Below are positions 46,290-57,272 of a stretch of DNA of 64,000 bases, piece after piece. The notes under the pieces are model-generated. The model was not told the DNA's origin. It saw nothing but the letters and a program-made list of their open reading frames with translations, and ran no database searches. Every line of letters starts with the position of its first letter. Position 1 is the first letter of the stretch. This stretch comes from Stichopus chloronotus (taxonomy: Eukaryota > Echinodermata > Holothuroidea > Aspidochirotida > Stichopodidae), in contig CM037832.1 in assembly GCA_021234535.1 (NCBI GenBank), positions 5,181,135-5,245,134 of the forward strand. Direction: 5' to 3'. The position numbers and the translations under genes were made by a program.

Positions 46290-46480
46290 ATCGCTATACT
46301 CGAGTCTGTTTCTATGACTAAAGTCTATATTCAAAACTGGAGCCTATAGCTAAGTCCTTTCAGCTTCGACCGTCAAGTCAAGTCACTTTTGATTTCCCAG
46401 TCGAGTCACTTCAAGTCATCAGCGACCCGACTCGAGTCGGGTCCAGTACGAGTCAGTGACTTGACTATAGTTACAACGCT
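46290..46480 (+). repeat. AGTC-rich repeat with 20-bp palindrome
   Basis: Repeated GTCAAGTCA and CGAGTCACTTCAAGTCATCA words. A perfect palindrome, GACCCGACTCGAGTCGGGTC, lies at 46,424-46,443. Confidence 0.65.
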
Positions 46481-47984
46481 GGCATTTATTAATGTAAAAA
46501 TGACATTCTTTTTCTGAGTTTCAAAAGGCCAAATTCCGCAATTTTCCACGTGTAGTTGAACATACAAAATTTCGCTATTTTCCCATGATGTAATTTCAGT
46601 TCCTTGTTCACGTTATGGGATTAGCGCTGTAGCTATATATAGCTTTGGTAATCACACTTAGTTGCAGATACTTGTAGTCTGATTGGTCTACGTTTTTGAA
46701 CACAAATTTGATTAATTTCTTCTCAAAATTATCTAGTTTTTCCCTCCTACTTGTATTTTGAGAAAGAAAAACATTTTGTCTGCCAATTTTCCGGTCTCCC
46801 GCGATTTTCTTTTTTTTTTTGTTTTGCCGACATAGGCGATGTCCATTGTCATATTCCCAGTCCACTGTCCATTGGTCTAAGAACATAACTGCTCTGCATA
46901 AATTGCCCATTGATTTACCATTTCCTTGTGCCGATAATTACCATAACTGCAACTGAAACCATTATCTATGGAAACTAATTGCCTCTAAGGAAATAATAAT
47001 TCACGGCAACTGCAGCGAAGATTAATTACGGTGTTTGTGCTGTACTGGGTGTTAATTTCATCGTAAAATTTATAGCCTATACTTGATGAATAAGGTCATT
47101 TATTTTATTCACATCGTCCCATAACTTTCACCTTTACTTCGCAAATGAATAATAAATCTTTTTTTTTTAAAGCTTTTGTCAAGAAAGTTTGCAAAGAAAT
47201 GACATTCTTAATAAAAGTTAGTGGGGGAGATAGCGTGTGATAACTTTATACAGGCAATAAAACATTTCAGCATTATTTTACCAATGGAGGTATATACAGA
47301 TTCACTGAAGGACACAAGGTCCCTTTGAATGGTAGACTGACATAAGGAAGACATCATACAGGAGAGTCCAGCAGGTGATGCCCTACATGATGCAGACTGT
47401 TCGTATATGAATCCTGGTTCCAAGACATGCGGGGTCACGGAATTGTGAATTCGTAGTGTGCAATCGTAAAGTTAGCTTACATATCAAGTGTTTCAATTCA
47501 GTAACCACTATTTTAGATTACCACGTTGGGTCATTTTTTTTTCTTTCTGTTTGTTTTAGTCGGGCAATCGTGTGATGGTGAGAAGTCTCTGGTGATAATG
47601 TCCCCTCCCCCTACATGATTCACTTTAATTCACTAAAGACCAGATGATAACTAAGAATGAAAAATACATAAATCTTATAGGTCTTAAGTATTGTCTTTTA
47701 TAGTGTTTGAGTCATTGTAATGAAATTCGAATCACAAAAATTGACCAAAATCTGCGACTTCTGAAAAAAAAGAAGTCTTAGACACGGGAAAGGGAATGTT
47801 TGTACGGGGGAGATGGTGGAGCGTCATATTCTTACATGTGACCTGAATGTTATCTTCAATAAGAATCACTTCTTTTTAAAATCGTTGCCTTTTATCCGTC
47901 ACATTGTGCAAATCAAATTACTCCGAGGAATGAACCAGATAGATTTGACTTATTGTTATCAGTGATCTGTGTCTGTGTCCTCAC

Positions 47985-48041
47985 CGGCATGGACGGTCCT
48001 GGTCGCTGGGTGGATCCGCTTCCAAAGGCAAACCATACGTG
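47985..48041 (-). CDS. Unassigned exon-like block, 57 bp
   Basis: A pyrimidine-rich acceptor (TTTCACTCTTTCAG) and a donor (GTGAGG) enclose 19 open codons, HVWFAFGSGSTQRPGPSMP, phase 0/0. It lies 3.1 kb downstream of the MARVEL stop and 5 kb upstream of the spire ATG. It could be an alternative last-part exon of the MARVEL gene, a spire leader exon or chance. It cannot extend the spire N-terminus, because an in-frame TAA precedes that ATG. Confidence 0.3.
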
Positions 48042-48356
48042 CTGAAAGAGTGAAATTCTTCTTGTAATAATTCGGGAGATCTCAAATCAGGAAGAAAAAT
48101 CTGCCAGTCGTGTCATGAGCAGATCAGAGATTACTTTTTTTCCCCTTTTGTATCAGGTTTTTGTTATTTTGATAGTATTTGGCGTAAATGGATTGGGACG
48201 ATCGTCAGATTTTTTTCGGACCCGGCGGAGCTAACGCAGTTTGTAGAAGATCAAATGTGTGCGTGGTGTCTATAGCTTAAACGAAATGTAAGATGTACAT
48301 ATATTACGAAACGTCGTAGGTTATTGCTTGGGGAGGAACTTTAACTTGTTAAAAGC

Positions 48357-48381
48357 AAAATAATAATAATAATAATAATAA
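48357..48381 (+). repeat. (AAT)n microsatellite
   Basis: About eight AAT repeats. Confidence 0.9.
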
Positions 48382-49281
48382 AAAGTTTCATTGGGCACTT
48401 GTATCAAGTGTAACGAAAGATTTGGGTGCAAGCTGATAACAATCGTGGAAACATGTAGTCATTAGTCGACTTGGCAAATACAGCTCACCACGTTTATTCC
48501 GCCATTTAATGTTCCACGTAGTTAAACAGTTCTTAGAAATTGGTATATCTCGATGGTGGTATGTCGTTGCTGAATTTCAGATTGCTGCAACATGGGATGA
48601 TGTCACAATGGTCCGTGAAGCTATCAACACACACAAAAAGAAGTGACAATGAATCACTCAGCCGATGACGTCATCGTTACTCTCCTCGGCTTTCATTCGC
48701 GTGTACTGCATATGGTAAACGTTGGTATATACTCTAACAGGAAACTACAAGCACATACGATCCGGGAAAACTCCACAACCTTTCCCTTAAGTCATACAAA
48801 GAAAAGAAGATTTCCAAAAAGGGCTTAGTCTAAAAATAACAAAGAATGTATTGCTTTGGTACCTCCTGTATATCGCACATATCACATGTCCGTTGTAGGA
48901 TAAGAAATTATTTTTATTTTAAGATCAATAACAGTTACATTATGCTTTGACCAATAACAATGTTTTTCAGCCACAAATCAAACTTTGACATGGCAAGGGG
49001 CACATGATTAAATTCCCTCGTTGTGTTTTGTTACAGATAAAAAAAAATAATAAAAGTAACAATAGAAGCAATATTTAATTACAATCCCATACTGATGTCC
49101 GTCATTTCCTTAAAGTTAATTTCTTACAAACATGGCAAGCTATATGCGAGGGAGGTCAGAATCCCCAATCATTCACATAATGAAAATGTTGAAACAAAAG
49201 CTATCTCCACTGATCAACAATATTCACCAGTGCTGGGGGTGAGGAGTGCCATTGTTTTCACTGTGTTCATGGATCGATATG

Positions 49282-49455
49282 TACGGTGGCCGAGAAAAGA
49301 CGAATCTTTTAGAGAGTACGCTATCTAGAAATTTCGACTTAATACCTCGTAAGTCGAAATTTTGAGATATTTAGTTGAAATATCGAGACAGTTAGTCGAA
49401 ATTCCAAATAGTACACTCTCTGGACTTTTTTTCTTGCCCTCTCTCGGCCACCGTA
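49282..49455. mobile_element. TA-flanked MITE, about 170 bp
   Basis: Left end TACGGTGGCCGAGA, right end TCTCGGCCACCGTA; the outer TA can be the target duplication. Inside, AGAGAGTACGCTAT and ATAGTACACTCTCT are also inverted. The centre is made of AGTCGAAAT words. Tc1/mariner-like by its TA flanks, otherwise unclassified. Confidence 0.78.
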
Positions 49456-50550
49456 GATAGGTTCATGAAATATTCTGCCATTAAAGGAAAGTTGACCATG
49501 TGATGGTAAATAAAAAAATATAAATTTATATAAGATATGGGGATAGCACGATAATATAATGAGAAAATATTACTGTATGGCATTATTTCAAACTGTTGAC
49601 AGATAAGCTTTGACTTTAAAACAAAGGTAAACAAGAATAGTTGTCACTCTGTAATGGGGCTTTCAATCGACAAAACACGAATAAAACGCACGGTCTAGGA
49701 TATCTGCATGTAGGCGAAGAGGTGTAGAAGTGATGTGCGAATAGTGCAAAGGGCCATCTCGACAAGATCATAATTTATATAAAAAAAAAATGACATTTTT
49801 CATACTGAAGTGATCGAGTGAGAACATCTCGTCAATCGTAAAAAATGACCGAAAATTTTCCGAATGACGTCATTTTGATGAGTTGTTTTTATTTGGGTAA
49901 AATGTCAGTTTTCGGGAGTTTGACATTTTGTGGAGACATTCTGACTCGGAAAAATGACTAATTTCTGTATTTTGACACTGGCAGTTTTGAGAACTCACTA
50001 AATGTCAAGTTTCCTAAAGTTTAAAAAGATGCTAAATAACTTTACCTTAATGACAATCAGAATTTTGTCATTTTAATGAGTTAAGTCATCAAAATGTAAC
50101 TTTTTTGAAGAGTATTATTTTGTTTAGATTGTTCTTTTCCCTTTGGCATGTCTCCTCTGAGTTTCCGTAAAGATACATGTTATGACGTCACTCTGTGTTC
50201 CAAAGATCACTTACGTTGCATGATCCTGGAGCTCTGAGGTAGGCCTACGATCGGAAATGACAGAGTAAGACGAACAGGCAAGTACTAATGCAGTAACATG
50301 TGGATGTCGCCTCGATCATTTATGCAAGGGGTTGTTTCCTGGACAGACTTATTAACACTAAATTGACACAGGTATTAAACTGGAGAAACAGCCCAACGAT
50401 TGACAAGCTACCGATTTGCAATTAATACGTGAACAATATACAGAATGTTGTGACGAAAATAAAAGTTGAAAGAGAAAAAAAAGGTTAATTGGAAGTCACA
50501 TTACGTCTGAGTAAAACCAAGGTACTGTAGATGGTCAAAACGTCAAGTCA

Positions 50551-50629
50551 ATGTTCATACAAAGCTGTCCATGTTCATACAAAGCTGTCCATGTTCATAC
50601 AAAGCTGTCCACGTTCATACAAAGCTGTA
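50551..50629 (+). repeat. 20-bp tandem repeat, four copies
   Basis: ATGTTCATACAAAGCTGTCC three times, then a fourth copy with changes (ACGTTC... and AA at the end). Confidence 0.93.
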
Positions 50630-50741
50630 AAAAGTTGCACATCAAAGTGTATTTCTTGAATCTGGAATGCATTGGCATGTTGTATCACACACATAATTAC
50701 TGACAAAAGTTATTCACGTTCAGAAGGTGGCTTAAATCGAA

Positions 50742-50950
50742 ATGTTAGTCTGTCTGCGTATGTTTGTTTGTCCGTCCGTCCGTCAGATTGTCTGAGTTAG
50801 TCTGTCTTATAGTATGTCTAACTGTTTGTCTCTCTGACTGACAGTCTGTCTGTCGGGTTTCACCGGTTTGACTATCTGTCTGTTTGTGTGACTGTCTATC
50901 TCACAGGTATTGTCTGTTGTTCCGTCTGTGTGATTGTCTATCTGTCTTAC
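50742..50950 (+). repeat. GTCT-rich degenerate tetranucleotide tract
   Basis: GTCTGTCTG, GTCCGTCCGTCCGTC and related words for about 200 bp. The minus-strand frame over it (CEIDSHTNRQ...) is a product of the repeat. Confidence 0.85.
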
Positions 50951-51162
50951 TTTACCAATGGTTGTCTGTATATCTGCATCTACGAAGTGCAAAAAAGTGA
51001 GTATTAGGCTATCTGCAGTGCTGTAACTAATTACATAATGTGCCGTATACGTTTGTGCATGCGGTACACTCGTTGTAATGGAAAACGAGTACAACTGCTA
51101 TGCTCGTCAATATGGCAAGGAAACGAAGGTACTGCAAACAAGCTGGCATCTACCATCTATTG

Positions 51163-51369
51163 CTAAGGCCCGATTGGGTTCACGGTTGGCAGTTCACTCA
51201 AGGAATCTTCAGAGTTACTGTCCGAGTCCCCTCCACCGCCCTCCGCTCTGTCTGCGGCCTTGGTTGCTGAAGGCATTGGGGTACCCTGGCGACGGACTTG
51301 GTCTAAGTAACCCATAGCTCCCAAGTAAACGCAGAGGCAGTAGGTCAGAAAGGCGAATATCCCACACAT
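51163..51369 (-). CDS. MARVEL gene exon 4: helix 4, acidic tail and stop
   Basis: 207 bp including the stop TAG at 51,165-51,163. Acceptor TTCTTTAATCCCTCAG. It encodes helix 4 (CGIFAFLTYCLCVYLGAMGY), a basic DQVRRQG and an acidic Ser-rich tail ending PTVNPIGP. Confidence 0.88.
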   Translation of the reverse strand: MCGIFAFLTYCLCVYLGAMGYLDQVRRQGTPMPSATKAADRAEGGGGDSDSNSEDSLSELPTVNPIGP

Positions 51370-54300
51370 CTGAGGGATTAAAGAAAGTAAAGGACACAAT
51401 ATTTCAACAATACGTTTTGACTATACATGATTTTTTTACTCTGGTAAGCCGTTTAAAATAATGAGATATTAATGAGCTACAATTTCACTGTGAGAACTTT
51501 ACTGAAATAAATGCATCATTGTCTCTTTGCATGAGTGCTCTTTCGAAGGAAGGCTGGTTTCGAATATCTATTGTTTGTGAAGAGCGTCCTTCTTATCTAA
51601 AGAGAATTGTTTTATGACGCTATTAATTTGTCGATATATAACAAACAATTCTCTTCAAGTCAATAAAATGTATTGTCAATAAAACGTTTTGTCGATAAAA
51701 TTGTTGCCCGAGTTTTTAAAGTTACTGCCCCAGTTTTAAAAGTGTCGAAGGGTTACAATTTCTAATTGATTTTCTCTCAGTTGTTTGTTATTTCTGATTG
51801 TCACGTTTAGTTTTTGTTTTCTAACATTTATTTTACATCTCTATGCGACTTTAGCCTACTTCGGTCATTTAAAGCTTTAATACTAACCAAGGCTGCTCCA
51901 GAGTTTGCATAGGCAAGACGGCTGAGAAGCACAATATCAGCAATGAACCACAGGAGAACAAATACCACTGTTGTGATAAGTTCCTTCAAAGGAAGAGAGC
52001 AAAGAAGAAGAAACGTTCGATTTCCGTGTGTGAGAAAAAGGTGAAAATGAAGAAATGGCAACGTTTCGAAACTATACATAAAATATACAGTGACAACGAA
52101 TTATGAGCTCTCGTCTGAAAAAGACATAAAAACAAATATCAATCACTAACATGTACAGTAAAAAACACGCAACTCGGGATCTCTCTCTTTTGTGACGAAG
52201 ATGGGTGATGGGGGGAGGTTCTGATGATGGTTGATAAAATTATAGTATGAAGATTGTTTAATATTTTATTAGAGATTGTTCACCAGCACCACCCCAACCC
52301 CCACCAGCACCACCTACAACCCAGGCTCATTAAAAGTATTGGGTTTCGAGAATTCTCTGATATTTCTGTGCAGGCATAGCATGTGAACGTGAGCCATTGA
52401 ACTTCAACTTGCTATCAACTCATATACAGTATATCCACTGAGGTGATTTGTAGTGATATACAAGGTGGGGGGGGGGGGGATATTTATGGTGAACTTAGAC
52501 AATAGCGTTTTTATTACGGTTATCCACGGTAATGTTCATTTATTACACATCTTTCAAAATATAAACGACTAACCTGATTCCTCAAATGAAGAGGCTTAAA
52601 CAATACCACGTAGGGAGAAGGAGGTACCCTTACCCCCACACTTTTCCCGACCCCTCCACCCCTTACTACTGTGAACACTTTGCGACGGTGATTTAACAGA
52701 CCGGCCGTCGTCATTTAATACTTACGATGGGCATCCACGGAATTTCAGCGAATCTCCGATAAAGTTGAAAAAGATGGACGAGAACCACCGAAACAGCCCA
52801 CAAGAAAGAGAAAAAGGCGACCAGAGCAAAGAACCAATAGGAATGTGTACCATGATATCCTGCTACGATGCAAATGAACGCTAAGAGGGAAAACAGCTGT
52901 AGAAAATATAAGAAACTATGAAAATTCTTTGGATGAGTTGCTGTGTAATAATGTGATGATAATGGCATGATCAATTGGCCACTGTCCAGCGAAACCACTG
53001 ATACAACATGAAACACAAACGACAGACGGTGTTCTTTTTTTATCAGACGGTGTTCCGCTGCAATGGTTTTTACCCTCCAGATACATCTCGCTGGAGGGTG
53101 TTACTACCACACTCATGATAGGGCATATTCAAGAGGGGTGTGAGGGAAGTTAAGAAGGCGTTGAGGTTGGATAAGGCGTTAATTCGTCAAATACTCTTTG
53201 GTTCAAATGAATGAATAAAGAACATCACTAGTTTATATTCTGTTAAAGTGAAACAGATTGTTTCTTCTTTCTTCCGCATTCATTCTTTGTAAATTGAGTG
53301 CAGATGAAACAAAAAGTATTAGTTTAAGCTTTGAAGATTAAATGTGACAATGAAAGAATTAAGTTGTGTGAGACCTTTTACGCTTACTTACAACAGAAAG
53401 ACCGATGCAATGAGATTTCGAGAAATATCCACATTGCGTTGCCATAATGTGTGCTTCAATGCACAAAACACACAAACCTGAACGAGTTTCCAACCAAGCA
53501 TTCGTAATAGCTTTGGAATATTAGTTTATGTTGACTGCTGTCTTTAACTTGGGAAGTTCATTCAACCATATTTTTTTTTTCATCAGGCCGTGAAGGAGGA
53601 AGGTTCAAAGGGATTTGACGTCAATTCTCTCTCTCTCTGCTCTTGACAACTTTCTCTTTCTCTATACCACAAAGTTACCACATTTGTTGTTTCTACATGT
53701 CGAATGGCCGGACGGTAAAACGTGTTTCCTCATCCCAAGGCTTTAATTATTGTCATTAGTTCCTGACTGTTTCTCTCTGTGTACAAGTTTCTGTACGTCT
53801 TTAAAAAATTTCATCAAGTATGCTAATCGTCGTTCTTGTTGCCGATTTTGTTTGAGAGGGAGAGACAGGTATCTGCGATGTCCTCAAGAGAGCCTGGTTT
53901 GACGAAAAAGTATATGCACGAATGGCAATAGAGGTTGGTCATGTGACGTCACAACTCAGGAATTCTTCAGTGTCGAGACGACTGGCCGTTTGAAACTGAC
54001 CGATGACACACCATGCTTCAGTTTGTACGTTTATGTGCACATTAACACTGTACACTTGACGGGAGTATACCGCCAGGTATAAGTCACGTGGTTTTATGAC
54101 GTCAGTGACGAACCTCTATAGGTGATATGCACGAATGTCAATTAATGTCTAGCAAAACGTGTCAATTTTAAAGCTGAGTAATCTTCCCTATATTTTGAGA
54201 TATCGTAAATCTCTTCTCATTTCTCTCAACAGTATTTTTCATGATATTGCTGAATATTAGCAGGTCTACTGCATGGGTATTTTGATGCAAAGTTAATCAA

Positions 54301-56016
54301 TTCAACAACAAAACTGAAAGATATCGCTCAATGAAAACAGCCATTTATGAATTAGCATTAGCATAGCTGTGGGGGGGGGGGGTATACGAATTCAGTTTGG
54401 GGTAACTGCATTTTTTCTTCAACGGTGGGTAATTGTATAACATGCTTAAGTCATAGGCCTGGAAATTAATGAGGATCACTTGGCATAAAACTGAAAGACT
54501 TCTATGATCTTCAGGAAAAAACATCAACCACATTATGTGCGGTACATTTCGAGTTTTCAAACGGGTGATTGCGTGGATGTAGGTTGATATCTCCCACCCT
54601 AGTCCGAAAATAGCTTCGTACATGCAGATTTAACATCGTATCATGAAAGTGAAACGGTATGCAACCGAGTTGAAGGAGTAGGGTGGAAAAAGTAGTTACA
54701 TGTCCACCCCCCACCTGAAGCTGCATACAAAAGTAAAGTGTACTGCCATTGTTACGGGTCCATCCACCAGGCCCGGAACCTGTCGTGCTGGAATTGCGAG
54801 TTTTTTTTTTTTTGGGGGGGGGGGCGATTCCATCCCGACCATTTTGCATACAAATGAGGAGTGAGCTCTACAATATTTTGTACATATAGCGCACCATATG
54901 CCACTGTTTCCATTTGTCCCTCTTGTCACCTCTCGTCCCGTGCCAGGGTCAGTGGTATAGAGATAATGATGGGCGTAACGCTTCACCATACTTAAGCTCA
55001 CAACTGGAATCAACTAAGGCGCAAGTCACTTCACTACTAACGCCTTTATATAATATGGTACCCATCCCAGTAGTGCGAACACTGTGTGAGCGTTGTAATC
55101 AGATATCGTCTGTGTTATTTTAACGGCTGTCATTTAGTTTTAAAAACTGAGCCATTGGTTATACAATAATGCGTACTGAAATAACAGAAGACTTCCTCAA
55201 GTGAAGTAGTATACGCATTCAAGACCGTCAAGAAATAGGAAACAAGTTCGCTTGAGAACTAAGTGTGGGCCTATGATTGTACACAGCTGACTTCAAGGTG
55301 CACGTACATTCCAGTATAAACAGTTCAAATTTTGGATGATTGACAAGAGGACTGCTTTTTAATATCCTAACTAAAACTAGCAACTCCCTGGACTTACATT
55401 CGACCTCTCTGCTGTTTTATGGTGATTAAAAAGAGGGAGGCCGGGGGTGGGGTGGGACCCATGGCACGCACAGCAAATTTACAAACATCTCACAGTACCG
55501 ACCGTACGTGCACAATGATGTAATTACGTAGGCTAGACATTTTCCCTTTGCGAAATACCCCCCTTCTTGTCCCTGCAGTAACACTGTTACTTTGAGAGTA
55601 GCACGCCCATAAGTGAGAGACTGACTTTGTAGCTGGAAGAATTGAAAGAAATACTGTAAAGTAACCTGGCAGTTTTAGACACAACGTCTAGCAAGCAAAT
55701 TTCCGCCCAGCAAATGCGACAATAAATCTGCAAACACGAAATAGGCCTAAACGCCTGTGATATACATAAAAAACAAAACCCAGTTTCTTTTCACTGAATT
55801 CCGAGTTTTCCATGTTCAAGCTCTTACCAATTGCACGCACATCAGCTGGCCGGGTGGTGATTTGAACCACACAGTATGGATGCCCAGTGCTGACCGGGTC
55901 ACTGTTGTTGTGGCGGTATCTGCTGGCTCATCTTGCGATGTCGACTGATCTGGATAGGGCTCTGGTTCTGAGATTTCAACGTTATAGTCGGATGTTGAGT
56001 TTTCGGGAGGCATCAT
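51163..56016 (-). CDS. MARVEL-domain four-pass membrane protein (CMTM/plasmolipin-like), complete
   Basis: Four exons, all joined in phase 0, give 220 residues. MARVEL proteins are four-helix membrane proteins of vesicles, cholesterol-rich membranes and cell contacts. The cytosolic N-terminus is acidic and Ser/Thr-rich (1-45). Helices lie near 58-78 (LLFSLLAFICIVAG), 84-106 (WFFALVAFFSFLWAVSVVLV), 121-144 (ELITTVVFVLLWFIADIVLL) and 153-174 (GIFAFLTYCLCVYLGAMGYL). The SPPGQLM entry to helix 1 and the IPWMPI loop before helix 3 are usual in CMTM and plasmolipin proteins. The C-terminal tail is acidic (GGGGDSDSNSEDSLSE). The start at 56,016 is preceded by an in-frame TAA. Which subfamily it belongs to cannot be settled by eye. 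Confidence 0.88.
51370..51887 (-). other. MARVEL gene intron 3
   Basis: 518 bp. Holds a short imperfect repeat (AATTGTT...TCAATAAAATGTATTGTCAATAAAACG) at 51.6-51.7 kb. Nothing else is seen. Confidence 0.75.
51888..51983 (-). CDS. MARVEL gene exon 3: helix 3
   Basis: 96 bp, 32 codons. Acceptor CTTCCTTTGAAG, donor GTTAGT. It encodes ELITTVVFVLLWFIADIVLL and SRLAYANSGAAL. Confidence 0.86.
51984..52725 (-). other. MARVEL gene intron 2
   Basis: 742 bp with a C/A-rich stretch near 52.28 kb and a short G run near 52.47 kb. No coding signal. Confidence 0.75.
52726..52896 (-). CDS. MARVEL gene exon 2: helices 1 and 2
   Basis: 171 bp, 57 codons. Acceptor TATATTTTCTACAG, donor GTAAGT after ATGCCCATC. 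It holds two hydrophobic stretches separated by GYHGTHSY. Confidence 0.88.
52897..55827 (-). other. MARVEL gene intron 1 (2.9 kb)
   Basis: No gene. Poly-G runs at about 54,372 and 54,817 create open frames on the minus strand (54,345-55,013) that are proline/lysine-rich artefacts. Confidence 0.75.
55828..56016 (-). CDS. MARVEL gene exon 1
   Basis: 189 bp, 63 codons, donor GTAAGA after TTG. It encodes MMPPENSTSDYNVEISEPEP, a D/E/S/T-rich stretch and GIHTVWFKSPPGQLMCVQL, the beginning of helix 1. A second ATG directly follows the first. Confidence 0.85.
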
Positions 56017-57240
56017 TATTTAAGTCACAGCTACTGAGAGAAAGACATCAATGACGAACGTCAAAAGAATTTTCTTTTCGGTTATTTTTTTTTTTATTCA
56101 ACAGGTCACGGCAACCACTGACTCTTTGTGTGGTTCGAAATCCAGTCTAAACATCCGAGACTAGACAAATTACATCGATGCGCTCCTAAGGCCCCAAAAT
56201 TCTCAATTCCTGTTATGTCTCTATTCTGTTGTGATAATGCTCAAGTTCAGTGAAGGTCTCGCTGTTCAAACAGAGTTCAGTTGGCTTGTAGTCAAGTAGG
56301 CCTACTGGTAAATTCGATAATTCGCTACCAGCAACATGCACAGAAGCTGTTGTTCCACCACATATACAGTGAGGCTATTGAAAATAATGGAAATCCGCAG
56401 CCTAGATTAGAAAGACGGGATAACCTGGATGCAACGTATGTAATGTACGTATACGCACAAAGTCAAACTACACTAGAAAGTGATAGACACTTCACTTGTC
56501 CAAAAATATAACACACTGTGCTGTACAGCGTTACATCCTAGCCTATATATAGCACACACTCAACGACGTGTTGCCTTAAAGTACGGTAGACAATGAACGG
56601 TAATCACGACCGTTCTGCTAGTGTTCGAAAAATAAGTAGAGCTTAAGTGAATGCACGGAAGTAATTGACGAGGAAACAGCAACCTTTGACTTAACCTAGC
56701 GCAGGTTGTGCATTTTCCAACCACGGCGAGCAAGAGTGTTACAGTATCGGTGTATTAGAATGCTTTTACACCTAACAGAGGCTTTTTACATTTTTCTTTT
56801 TTAATTCCTTGCCGACGATGGAAGAGACACTGGTAGACTAGCTGTCTCTTCCATCAATAACCACTAATCGCTATAAGAATTCTGTCATCCCAAGTGCAAT
56901 TATGGTTTTTAATCAGAATGTTCATCGTTAATGATTTGTTGGGGTTTTTACGGTTTCTAGTTTTATGCTTTCTTATCCATTGTATCGTTTATTGTGGTTT
57001 ATGTTTTTATGCATTGTCTTAATGGTTTTTGTTTTTGTTCTTCGTTTACATTGTGCAGTGGGTGGGAGCCGATGGGGTCTTTTTGCCGGGTGTTATAGGT
57101 GGTTTGTTGTTAAGATTTATATTCCTTATGTTTCTCGTCTTAACTTTTATTTCAGTTATTTTACTTTCTTATGACATGTTCTTCTTGTGTAATGTCAGTG
57201 CGAGTATTTGAATTTCCTTTACGGAGAAATAAAGTGGAAT
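56017..57240. other. Region upstream of the MARVEL gene
   Basis: Should hold the promoter and leader of the MARVEL gene; no core element is convincing. It contains a 13-bp inverted repeat at 56,817-56,855. The hydrophobic plus-strand frames at 56,965-57,211 are T-rich and unsupported. Confidence 0.55.
56817..56855. repeat. 13-bp perfect inverted repeat
   Basis: GATGGAAGAGACA (56,817-56,829) and TGTCTCTTCCATC (56,843-56,855) with 13 bases between. Function unknown. Confidence 0.85.
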
Positions 57241-57272
57241 CTAATCTAATCCAGTCTATGCTGATGGCGATG

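Larger units (their letters stand above)
43059..51162. other. Intergenic region between spire and the MARVEL gene
   Basis: Should hold the spire promoter and leader and the 3' end of the MARVEL transcript. No TATA box or CpG island can be called with confidence. It contains AGTC-rich repeat pieces, an (AT)n tract, poly-G, an exon-like block, a TA-flanked MITE, a 20-bp tandem and GTCT-rich DNA. At 49.78-50.1 kb many imperfect AAAATGAC/GTCATTTT words occur. Confidence 0.7.

Noticed and set aside
54345..55013. Lysine/proline-rich minus-strand frames
   Set aside because: Created by G and A runs in intron 1 of the MARVEL gene.
56965..57211. Hydrophobic plus-strand frames that look like membrane helices
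   Set aside because: T-rich DNA gives Phe/Leu/Val codons; no start context, homology or exon structure.
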